Assembly: GCA_013814015.1 (NCBI GenBank)
Contig: JACCQS010000411.1
Span: forward strand, 1-6,051
Source: Geodermatophilaceae bacterium
GTDB lineage: Bacteria; Actinomycetota; Actinomycetes; Mycobacteriales; Geodermatophilaceae
Direction: 5' to 3'
Length of the DNA: 6,051 nt
Shown here: positions 1 to 5,966 of the stretch, piece by piece
How the letters are laid out: the number at the start of each line of letters is the position of its first letter
Numbering within the stretch: the stretch's first letter is position 1
Notes under the pieces: generated by a model
What the model was told of the DNA's origin: nothing
The model's database searches: none
Seen by the model: the letters and a program-made list of their open reading frames with translations, nothing else
Position numbers and translations under genes: made by a program

Positions 1-501
1 ATCCTCGGCGAGATCGGCCAAGGCTTCACCCTGGCGATGGAATGGATCAACGCCGGGCGGTTCATCCTGCCGGCCCGCGCCGTCGGCGCCTGCGAGCGGC
101 TGCTCCAGTTCGCGTTGGACTACGCCAATTCACGATCGACCTTCGGACAGCCGCTGGCCCAACGCCAGGCCATCCAGTGGATGATCGCCGACTCCGCGGT
201 GGAGATCGAGGCGATGAAGTGGCTGACCCTGCATGCGGCTTGGCAGCTGCAGCAGGGCCAGGACAACCGGCACACCTCGTCAATGGCCAAGCTGTACGCC
301 GGCGTCAAGGCGAACGAGGTAGTGGACCGGGTCCTTCAGATCCACGGCGGGATGGGCTACACACGCGAACTGCCGATCGAGCGCTGGTACCGGGAGCTGC
401 GGCTGCTGCGCATCTATGAGGGCACCGACGAGATCCAGCGCCAGTCGATCGCCCGTAACCTGCTCAAGGGCAACGTGAAACTGGCTTCGACCCCCAACTG
501 A
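1..501 (+). CDS. Acyl-CoA dehydrogenase, C-terminal part (5' end outside window)
   Basis: This is an FAD-dependent acyl-CoA dehydrogenase that would form the alpha,beta-double bond of an acyl-CoA, passing electrons to ETF, in cytoplasmic fatty-acid or carboxylic-acid breakdown. The frame is open from base 1 and ends at TGA 499-501, giving 166 residues. That is roughly the last 40% of a family member of about 380-400 residues. It covers the all-helical C-terminal domain (Acyl-CoA_dh_1). Visible hallmarks are the R-x-x-F-G-Q-P-L segment, QIHGGMGYTRELPIERWYR, and IYEGTDEIQR near the end. The Glu of YEGT (codon 418-420) sits where short- and medium-chain enzymes carry the catalytic base. An in-frame ATG at 37 is internal, because homology-like sequence runs upstream of it to the window edge. 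The gene converges on the minus-strand DJ-1 gene. The chain-length or substrate class cannot be decided from this part. Confidence 0.93.
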   Translation: MLGEIGQGFTLAMEWINAGRFILPARAVGACERLLQFALDYANSRSTFGQPLAQRQAIQWMIADSAVEIEAMKWLTLHAAWQLQQGQDNRHTSSMAKLYAGVKANEVVDRVLQIHGGMGYTRELPIERWYRELRLLRIYEGTDEIQRQSIARNLLKGNVKLASTPN

Positions 502-513
502 GCACCAGGCGGC

Positions 514-689
514 CCGCGGTTCGATGGACCGCAGGTCCAGTTCGATCTTGACCACGTCGCCGAGCATCGCACTGAGAGGGCCGAAGTCCAGACGATCGTC
601 AGCTCGCCCTCCAGGGTCCAGTCGGAACCCTCGCCGCGGATCTGCCCAGACCGGTAGGACATCGTCGTTCGGTTTTCTACATCGAGGAG
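514..689 (-). pseudogene. Degraded YceI-family gene fragment
   Basis: Read on the minus strand, this spacer holds two blocks that resemble consecutive parts of a YceI-like protein (lipocalin-fold, isoprenoid-binding family), but in different frames. Block 1 (about 689-594) reads LLDVENRTTMSYRSG and continues to SDWTLEGELTI. This matches the middle of YceI proteins, which typically have F-DVE-x-x-PTM-x-[YF]RST followed by a 'GDLTI-RGVTRPV' stretch. Block 2 (about 600-514) is in another frame and reads RLDFG, then GDVVKIELDLRSIEP. This resembles the family's C-terminal 'DFG...VGD-V-IELD-EAV' end. The first half of the protein, and roughly 35-45 residues between the blocks, are missing, and no stop codon follows block 2 before it runs antisense into the acyl-CoA dehydrogenase. 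The simplest reading is an out-of-frame internal deletion plus loss of the 5' part. Block 1 overlaps the last codons and stop of the DJ-1 gene. The identification comes from remembered family patterns, not a search. Confidence 0.6.
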
Positions 690-1315
690 CCGGTGTACGC
701 GCGTACCCGATCCAGCACCTGCGCGCTGACCTTGCTCGGGTGCCCGGCGTCGAAGGGTGGCTGCGGGTCGTACTCGATGTAGACCTGTGCGGCCTGGGCC
801 GCCACGTCGTCGACGAGCAACTCGACGAGCCGGATCGCCATGTCGATCCCCGCGGAGACCCCGGCCGCGGTGATGATCCGCTCGGGCAGATGCTCGACCA
901 CCCGCTGGGAGATCGGCACCGCACCGAGCTTGTCGAGATGGTCCAGCACGCTCCAGTGGGTGGTGGCGGTCAGTCCGTCGAGCAATCCGGCCGCGGCCAG
1001 GATCAGTGAGCCGCTGCACACCGAGGTCGTGAATCGGGTGCCGTCGTGCGCGCGCCGCAGCCAATCGAGGAGCAGGCCGCCGTCTAGGACCGCCCGGGTG
1101 CCGATGCCGCCGGGTACGACGATCACGTCCGGCGCGGGCACTTCGCCAAAGGTCGCGTCGACGGTGAGTCCCAGGCGGCCGCTCTCCGTACGGACCTCGC
1201 CGCGGACTTCGCCGACGAACACCACGTCGAGCGACGGAACCTGATGCAGGACCTCGTAGGGTCCGATCGCGTCGAGCGCGGTCAACCGGGGAAACAGCGG
1301 GATGGCGACCTGCAT
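677..1315 (-). CDS. DJ-1/PfpI family protein, isonitrile hydratase-like
   Basis: This is a cytoplasmic class I glutamine amidotransferase-like protein of the DJ-1/PfpI superfamily, 212 residues from this start. The order is the N-terminal strand QVAIPLF, then LDAIGPYEVL (Asp15), VVPGGIGTR (about 67-74), and the nucleophile elbow SVCSGS with Cys100. ATTHW (about 117-121) and AGVSAGID (about 151-158) follow. The Asp/Cys arrangement and the GPYEVL, ATTHW and AGVSAGID signatures resemble isonitrile (isocyanide) hydratases, which convert R-NC to N-substituted formamides. Characterised enzymes have Thr after the Cys, whereas this one has Ser. An ATG at 1321 overlaps the upstream gene's TGA (ATGA). 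However, the Shine-Dalgarno GAAAGGA (1329-1323) lies only 1 nt from that ATG and 7 nt from the ATG at 1315, so I chose 1315. The gene is almost certainly co-transcribed with the GlxA regulator. The substrate is inferred, and a generic PfpI-like enzyme is possible. Confidence 0.88.
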   Translation of the reverse strand: MQVAIPLFPRLTALDAIGPYEVLHQVPSLDVVFVGEVRGEVRTESGRLGLTVDATFGEVPAPDVIVVPGGIGTRAVLDGGLLLDWLRRAHDGTRFTTSVCSGSLILAAAGLLDGLTATTHWSVLDHLDKLGAVPISQRVVEHLPERIITAAGVSAGIDMAIRLVELLVDDVAAQAAQVYIEYDPQPPFDAGHPSKVSAQVLDRVRAYTGSSM

Positions 1316-1329
1316 GGTCATGTCCTTTC
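1316..1329 (-). promoter_or_regulatory. Ribosome-binding site deciding the DJ-1 gene start
   Basis: On the minus strand GAAAGGA (1329-1323) lies inside the last codons of the GlxA-type gene. It is 1 nt from the ATG at 1321-1319 and 7 nt from the ATG at 1315-1313. The second spacing is normal and the first is too short. The first ATG also forms an ATGA stop/start overlap with the upstream gene, so coupled re-initiation there cannot be excluded. The two products would differ by only two residues. Confidence 0.6.
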
Positions 1330-2388
1330 GTTGGGTACGGCGGGAAAACCTTCGGGTACGGCGGAGAAGCGGCGCCGGTAGTGATCGGGGGCAACCCCCA
1401 GCCGACGCAGGAATGCGCGGCGCATGGTCTCGGCCGAGCCGAACCCGGCTCGCGCTGCAGCGACCGTGACGAGCACGGGTTCGGACTCGAGCAGGCGCCT
1501 GGCGGTGTCGACCCGCACCTGCTCGACGTAGTCGCCGGGTGGGCAGCCGAGCAGACGGAGAAACTCGCGGCTCAGGTGCCGTTCGCTCATCCCGACCCGT
1601 GCGGCAAGCGAAGGTATGCGCAGGTCAGCGGCCGGTTCGGCGTGGATCAGGTCCTGCGCCGCTCGTACGGAGGGCCGGGCGGCCGGCGGGGACCAGACCG
1701 GGCCGGCGAACTGACTCTGCCCACCCGGTCTGCGCAGGAACACCACGAGCTCGCGGGCGATCCGCTGGGCGAGATCCACACCATGGTCAGCCTCGACAAG
1801 GGCCAGGGCGAGATCGATCCCAGCGGTCACACCGGCCGATGTCCAGATCCGGCCCTGGCGCAGGTAGATCAGGTCACTGCGTACGTCGACGGCCGGGTAG
1901 TCGCGGGCCAACGCTCGGGCGTAGCGCCAGTGCGTGGTGGCGGACAGTCCGCCGAGAAGCCCCGCTTCGGCCAGCAGGAACGCGCCGGTGCACACCGACA
2001 CAACTCGACTGGACCGTGTTGCTGCTTCGCGCAACCAGCTGACGAAGGCATCGTCGCGGCTCAGCGTCCTGGCGCTGGGGCCGCCGGGGACCAGCAGCGT
2101 GCCGATATAACCGGCGTCGGGCAGCCCGTTGTCGGCTACCAACTGCAATCCACTCTCGGCCATGACCGGTCCAGGAGTAGCCGCCACCAGCGAAACGCCG
2201 TAGCCGGTGCGCGAGCGCGAGTCGGCGTCGAGACCCTCCAGCAGTGTGGTAGCGCCGCTGAGCACTTCGTACGGGCCGGTCACATCGAGCGACTGGAACC
2301 CGGCAAAGATCGGGATGACGACGTGGTGAACTGGCACGCCCCCGAGCGTGCTGGTGCCCGGGGCTGGCGTCAACGACAGGTACCCCAC
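1318..2388 (-). CDS. GlxA family transcriptional regulator (DJ-1/PfpI-like domain + AraC HTH)
   Basis: This is a two-domain cytoplasmic DNA-binding regulator of 356 residues. Residues about 21-220 form a DJ-1/PfpI-like sensor domain: HHVVIPIF, LDVTGPYEVL (Asp35), LLVPGGPSAR, SVCTGAFLL with Cys133, ATTHW and AGVTAGIDLA. Residues about 240-345 form an AraC/XylS DNA-binding domain with two helix-turn-helix motifs, IPSLAARVGMSERHLSREF and a second around 305-330 (AAARAGFGSAETMRRAF). The length fits the family (about 310-350). The elbow Cys and Asp are both kept, which is not needed for a pure sensor. The start is uncertain. GTG 2388 gives the longest form, but residues 1-17 look unstructured, and GTG at 2337 (MPVHHVVIPIF) would begin right at the fold. 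Neither has a good Shine-Dalgarno sequence. It lies first in an operon with the DJ-1 enzyme and is divergent from the LCP gene. Control of its own operon is the natural inference. The ligand is unknown. Confidence 0.92.
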   Translation of the reverse strand: MGYLSLTPAPGTSTLGGVPVHHVVIPIFAGFQSLDVTGPYEVLSGATTLLEGLDADSRSRTGYGVSLVAATPGPVMAESGLQLVADNGLPDAGYIGTLLVPGGPSARTLSRDDAFVSWLREAATRSSRVVSVCTGAFLLAEAGLLGGLSATTHWRYARALARDYPAVDVRSDLIYLRQGRIWTSAGVTAGIDLALALVEADHGVDLAQRIARELVVFLRRPGGQSQFAGPVWSPPAARPSVRAAQDLIHAEPAADLRIPSLAARVGMSERHLSREFLRLLGCPPGDYVEQVRVDTARRLLESEPVLVTVAAARAGFGSAETMRRAFLRRLGVAPDHYRRRFSAVPEGFPAVPNERT

Positions 2389-2549
2389 CTATTCTGCCAA
2401 GTTCCGCTTCCTCGCCGTCCGCACTGCCGGGCGGCCCGCCGCCGGAGTACCGGTCGCCGCAAGCCGTAGGGTCAAAGGGCAACCTCGAGGGCGATCCGAG
2501 GCGTCAAGTAACCATTTGCCCCGCAACGGCGTCTTACTGGGGTGCCACC

Positions 2550-2572
2550 TTCGACCAGCCAGGGCGGTCGAA
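2550..2572. repeat. Operator-like inverted repeat upstream of the LCP gene
   Basis: TTCGACC (2550-2556) and GGTCGAA (2566-2572) are perfect 7-bp inverted arms around a 9-nt spacer, ending 61 nt before the LCP start codon. The repeat is flanked on both sides by direct copies of TGCCACC. The symmetry and 23-bp length fit a dimeric repressor site. A leader hairpin is also possible, but there is no U-tract to make it a terminator. No regulator can be assigned. Confidence 0.45.
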
Positions 2573-2617
2573 TGCCACCATGGTGCCTGCGTAGGCGGAC
2601 AGAGACAGGTCGGGATC

Positions 2618-2626
2618 GGGAGGAGG
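2618..2626 (+). promoter_or_regulatory. Strong ribosome-binding site of the LCP gene
   Basis: GGGAGGAGG contains AGGAGG (2621-2626), a near-ideal match to the 16S rRNA tail, 7 nt before GTG 2634. It is what fixes the LCP start at this GTG, even though the encoded N-terminal tail has no recognisable domain. An ATG at 2627 touches the Shine-Dalgarno sequence and opens only a five-codon frame, so it is unlikely to be used. Confidence 0.75.
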
Positions 2627-2633
2627 ATGCGTC

Positions 2634-4400
2634 GTGGGTAGCGATACCGCTCCCCTGCCCTTCGGTGGCCTGCCTTCGCGTCGACCTCCGCCCGGCCCTG
2701 GCCGCCCTCAGGCAAATCCGAGTCGAGCATCCCCAGGGACCGGGCGAGTTCCGATCACGAGTCCGGAGTCGTCGGGCCGCACCCCACCGCGGAGCCGGGT
2801 GTCGTCTGGGGGCCGTCCGACGGCGCCGGGGGCTGCGCGAACACAGTTACCGGCCCGACTCGACCCCCGTGCCGGTAGATCAACCGCGCGACATCGCCGG
2901 CGCCAGCCAGCGGGCATCGGTCGAGTCCTGACGTTGAGTGTGCTCGGCGCGTTGATCCCGGGACTGGCATATCTCCTCGCTGGCCGGCGCGCCCTCGGGT
3001 TGTTCACCGTCACCGTGTTCCTGAGTGTGCTCGGGGGGGCGGTCTGGCTCATTCGAGGTGACGAGCGCAGATTGCTCCGCCTGCTCGTCGACGGGAATGC
3101 TCTGGTCGTACTAGGCATCGGCGTCGTGGTCCTTGGTGTCGGCTGGATCACGGTGATACTCACCGGACATCTGCTGCTCCGACCACGCGGCCTGCGGACC
3201 GGGCAGCGGTTGGTCGGTGCTGTGCTGATGGCGGTGCTGAGCCTTGGTATTGCGCTACCGGCCGCGGCTGCTGCCAATGCGGCCTTTCTGGCCCGCGACA
3301 CCCTCGCCGAGATCTTCGCCGACGACGGGCAGAGCGCGACCGTCCCGGACGGCCAAGATCCGGGCAACCCGTTCGGCGACAAGGAGCGGGTCAACGTTCT
3401 ACTGCTCGGCGGCGACGGCTTGCCCACGAGAGAGGGAATCCGGACAGACACCGTCATCGTCGCCAGCACCGACACCGCCAGCGGGGCGACGACCCTGCTC
3501 AGCCTGCCCCGCAACCTCGAACAGCTTCCATTCCCGAAGGGGCCACTTCGCGATGCCTACCCAGACGGCTTCGAGGGCAGTTCCGAATCAGACGGGCTAC
3601 TCAACGCCGTCTATGAGAACGTGCCGATCGAGCATCCCGGCATCCTCGGCCCGACCGACAATCTGGGGGCGGATGTCCTCAAGCTCGGCGTCGGTGAAGC
3701 GCTGGGTATCACGATCGACTATTACCTGCTGATCAATCTGGACGGCTTCCGGACCCTGGTCGACATCCTCGGTGGGATCACGGTCAACGTGAACGAGTGG
3801 GTACCCGTCGGCGGCGACGACAGCGCGGGGATCCGGCCAGACGACTATCTGACCCCCGGACCGTCACAACTGCTCCAAGGCAGCGATGCGGTCTGGTACG
3901 CGCGGGGCAGGTACGGCCTATCGGACTACTCCCGGATGGCCCGGCAGCGATGTGCGATGGATGCCATCATCGGCGCCGCCGATCCGTTCACCCTGCTCAG
4001 TCGATACCAGGACATCGCGGCGACCGCACCCGACCTCGTTCTCACCGACATCCCGCGTTCGGTGCTGCCCGCTTTCGTGGACCTCGGGGTTCTGGTCAAG
4101 GACGCCGAGGTCCGTTCGTTGGTCTTCGACAACACGGTCATCACCCCGGCTTATCCGGACTACGACCTGATCCGTGACTTCGTCAGGACGGCGTTGGCCG
4201 ATCCGGTCGCCAACGGCGAACCGGCGCCTCCAACCACTCCTGAACCGTCTCCCACCACGACAACGGAGCCGGTAGATCCCGAAACCGAGCCGCCGGCTGT
4301 AACTCCGGAAGCCGAGGACGTCACCTCGTTGTGCGCCTACGACCGCGTGGCCGCCCAAGAGGCGCTGGACCAGGGCGAGCCGCCGACCCGTCGGCGCTGA
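2634..4400 (+). CDS. LCP (LytR-CpsA-Psr) family wall-polymer transferase with multi-pass membrane N-terminus
   Basis: LCP proteins transfer polyprenyl-pyrophosphate-linked glycopolymers onto peptidoglycan or related acceptors outside the membrane. The protein has 588 residues. Residues 1-95 are a Pro/Arg/Ser-rich, probably disordered, basic tail. Four hydrophobic segments follow at about 98-117, 120-140, 155-182 and 192-220. The LCP domain spans about 253-447, with VNVLLLGGDG, RTDTVIVAS (Asp272), LLSLPRN (Arg293), and WYARGRYGLSDYSRMARQR containing Arg424, Arg426, Asp431, Arg434, Arg437 and Gln438. These match the charged residues that bind the pyrophosphate and Mg in the family. The linker at about 530-562 is Pro/Thr/Glu-rich and looks wall-spanning or unstructured. 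The only cysteines, Cys440 and Cys567, both lie on the extracytoplasmic side. Most LCP proteins have a single helix, so the four-helix anchor is notable, though multi-pass members occur in actinobacteria. GTG 2634 is supported by AGGAGG. It probably heads an operon with the following aldehyde dehydrogenase. Confidence 0.93.
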   Translation: MGSDTAPLPFGGLPSRRPPPGPGRPQANPSRASPGTGRVPITSPESSGRTPPRSRVSSGGRPTAPGAARTQLPARLDPRAGRSTARHRRRQPAGIGRVLTLSVLGALIPGLAYLLAGRRALGLFTVTVFLSVLGGAVWLIRGDERRLLRLLVDGNALVVLGIGVVVLGVGWITVILTGHLLLRPRGLRTGQRLVGAVLMAVLSLGIALPAAAAANAAFLARDTLAEIFADDGQSATVPDGQDPGNPFGDKERVNVLLLGGDGLPTREGIRTDTVIVASTDTASGATTLLSLPRNLEQLPFPKGPLRDAYPDGFEGSSESDGLLNAVYENVPIEHPGILGPTDNLGADVLKLGVGEALGITIDYYLLINLDGFRTLVDILGGITVNVNEWVPVGGDDSAGIRPDDYLTPGPSQLLQGSDAVWYARGRYGLSDYSRMARQRCAMDAIIGAADPFTLLSRYQDIAATAPDLVLTDIPRSVLPAFVDLGVLVKDAEVRSLVFDNTVITPAYPDYDLIRDFVRTALADPVANGEPAPPTTPEPSPTTTTEPVDPETEPPAVTPEAEDVTSLCAYDRVAAQEALDQGEPPTRRR

Positions 4401-4421
4401 CCGTTTGGCAGGGTTGTCGCC

Positions 4422-5966
4422 ATGGCCCTGCACGTGAAACCCGGCACGGACTGGTCCGCCGTACTGTCCCGGGCCTCGAAGCGGGCACCGCAGGCGTTCG
4501 GGTCCGATGTACTGCACAACCTGATCGGCGGAACCTGGCGCGCGATCGGCACCCCAGAAATGCTGACCAGTCCGGTGGACGGCAGCGAGTTAATCGGGCT
4601 GCCCACACTCAATCCTGAGCAGGCCAGCGAGGCGGTCGGGTACGCCGCCGACGCGCACGCGGAGTGGGGTGCTGTCCCGCTGGCCGAGCGCAAGGCCAGG
4701 GTCAGCGCGGCGGTGGAGGCGATGACCGACGCGCGCGAGGATCTGGCGCTGCTGCTGTGCTGGGAGATCGGCAAACCCTGGCGGCTGGCCTGCGCCGATG
4801 TCGACCGGGCGCTGGACGGAGTGCGCTGGTACGTCGAGGAGATCGACTCGATGCTGGCCGGCCGTACGCCACTGCCCGGACCGGTGAGCAACATCGCCAG
4901 CTGGAACTACCCGATGTCGGTGCTCGTGCACTCCGAACTCGTCCAGCTGCTGGCCGGTAACGCGGTGATCGCCAAGACGCCGTCGCAGGGAGGTGCTGCC
5001 TGCCTCACCCTGGCACACGCCCTGATGGTTGCTGAAGGATTGCCCGCTGAGCTGGTATCCGGTGGGGGACAGGAGCTATCGGCGGTACTCGTACGTTCCC
5101 CCGAGATCGGCGCGCTGGCCTTTGTCGGTGGGCGGTCCAACGGCGGCAAGGTCGCCGCCGGGCTGCTGGACACCGGCAAGCGGCACATGCTCGAGCAGGA
5201 GGGCCTGAACGCCTGGGGAATCTGGGACTTCTCCGACTGGGACGGGCTCGCGGGACACCTGAAGAAGGGCTTCGAGTACGGCAAGCAGCGGTGTACGGCC
5301 TACCCGCGCTTCGTCGTACAACGTGATCTGGTCGACGAGTTTCTGGCGACGTACCTGCCGGTGGTCGCGGCCATCCGCCTGGGCCATCCACTGGCCGTCG
5401 AGGACGACGGCGACGAACTGCCCGAACTCGACTTCGGCCCGCTGATCAGTACCGGGAAGGCGGCTGAGCTCGCTGCCCGGGTGGACGATGCGCTGATGCG
5501 CGGCGCCGTACCGCTCTATCGGGGACGGCTGTCCGACGGCCGGTTCCTCGACGGCCAGGACACGTCGGCATACGCCGCGCCGGTGACCCTGCTCGCGCCG
5601 TCCGGGGCATCACGGCTGATGCACGAGGAGCCGTTCGGGCCGGTGGACACGATCATCGTGGTGGACACCGAGGCCGAGCTGCTCGCGCAGATGAACGCCT
5701 CCAACGGCGCCCTGGTCGCCTCGATCGCCTGTGACGACACCGAGCACGCGACCCGGCTGGCCACCGAGGTGCAGGCCTTCAAGGTGGGCATCAACAAGCC
5801 GCGTTCACGGGGGGACCGGGCCGAGACCTTCGGCGGGCGCGGCTCATCGTGGCGAGGCTGCTTCGTCGGCGGCGAGCTGTTGGTGCAGGCCGTGACCCAG
5901 GGACTGGAGAACGAGCTGCTGTACGGCAACTTCCCCGACCACAACCGCTACCCGGCCAACATCTAG
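4422..5966 (+). CDS. Aldehyde dehydrogenase family protein, atypical subgroup
   Basis: This is an NAD(P)-dependent aldehyde dehydrogenase, oxidising an aldehyde to an acid in the cytoplasm; its length of 514 residues is normal for the family. Expected landmarks are present. SWNYP (160-164, Asn162) replaces the usual PWNFP. AVIAKTPSQGG contains cofactor-binding Lys185. FVGGRSNGG (234-242) stands in for FTGSTxxG, with Gly where Ser is usual. LEQEGLNAW carries Glu258 at the general-base position, where most families have ELGGK. KQRCTAYPR carries the nucleophile Cys291. HEEPFGPV has Glu403 and Phe405. The catalytic set is therefore complete but sits in unusual surroundings, so activity is likely and the substrate cannot be inferred. 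ATG 4422 lies 21 bp after the LCP stop, with a modest CAGGG about 8 nt upstream, implying co-transcription. Functional coupling to the LCP protein is not shown. Confidence 0.92.
   Translation: MALHVKPGTDWSAVLSRASKRAPQAFGSDVLHNLIGGTWRAIGTPEMLTSPVDGSELIGLPTLNPEQASEAVGYAADAHAEWGAVPLAERKARVSAAVEAMTDAREDLALLLCWEIGKPWRLACADVDRALDGVRWYVEEIDSMLAGRTPLPGPVSNIASWNYPMSVLVHSELVQLLAGNAVIAKTPSQGGAACLTLAHALMVAEGLPAELVSGGGQELSAVLVRSPEIGALAFVGGRSNGGKVAAGLLDTGKRHMLEQEGLNAWGIWDFSDWDGLAGHLKKGFEYGKQRCTAYPRFVVQRDLVDEFLATYLPVVAAIRLGHPLAVEDDGDELPELDFGPLISTGKAAELAARVDDALMRGAVPLYRGRLSDGRFLDGQDTSAYAAPVTLLAPSGASRLMHEEPFGPVDTIIVVDTEAELLAQMNASNGALVASIACDDTEHATRLATEVQAFKVGINKPRSRGDRAETFGGRGSSWRGCFVGGELLVQAVTQGLENELLYGNFPDHNRYPANI

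Larger units (their letters stand above)
2389..2633. other. Divergent intergenic region between the GlxA-type and LCP genes
   Basis: These 245 bp must hold the promoters for both the leftward regulator operon and the rightward LCP-aldehyde dehydrogenase pair. I see no convincing -35/-10 pair on either strand. On the minus strand CAGAAT (2396-2391) lies just upstream of GTG 2388 and could be a -10 element, in which case transcription would start near GTG 2388 and favour the GTG at 2337 as the start codon. This is weak. The right half carries the inverted repeat at 2550-2572, two direct copies of TGCCACC (2543-2549 and 2573-2579) and the palindrome CACCATGGTG (2576-2585). Open frames crossing the region on both strands have no recognisable protein features and no family signature. 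Confidence 0.5.

Noticed and set aside
516..532. Possible terminator hairpin GCGGT / ACCGC between the convergent genes
   Set aside because: The stem is only 5 bp with a 7-nt loop and there is no T-run on either strand. The bases are better explained as part of the YceI relic.
280..924. Long minus-strand open frame (214 codons) crossing the acyl-CoA dehydrogenase 3' end and the DJ-1 gene
   Set aside because: Apart from the short YceI-like block at about 600-514, it is an out-of-frame or antisense shadow of two well-supported genes, with Arg/Pro/Ser-rich low-complexity translation.
1333..1364. Two copies of GGGTACGGCGG, 21 bp apart, at the end of the GlxA-type gene
   Set aside because: They are in frame and encode a repeated AVP in a low-complexity C-terminal tail. 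This is most likely slippage or codon similarity and not a regulatory repeat.
1381..2469. Plus-strand open frame of 362 codons opposite the GlxA-type gene
   Set aside because: It lies wholly antisense to a gene with clear DJ-1 and AraC motifs. High G+C leaves the opposite strand open, and its translation has no family features.
2627..2641. Five-codon upstream frame (MRRG) overlapping the LCP start codon
   Set aside because: Its ATG directly abuts AGGAGG with no spacing, so initiation there is unlikely. It appears to be chance.
2389..2730. Minus-strand frame of 113 codons upstream of the GlxA-type gene
   Set aside because: It overlaps the LCP start and its Shine-Dalgarno sequence, has no ribosome-binding site of its own that I can see, and has no recognisable domain.
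4337..4894. Minus-strand frame of 185 codons opposite the LCP/aldehyde dehydrogenase junction
   Set aside because: It is antisense to two strongly supported genes. Its Ser/Ala-rich translation shows no motif.
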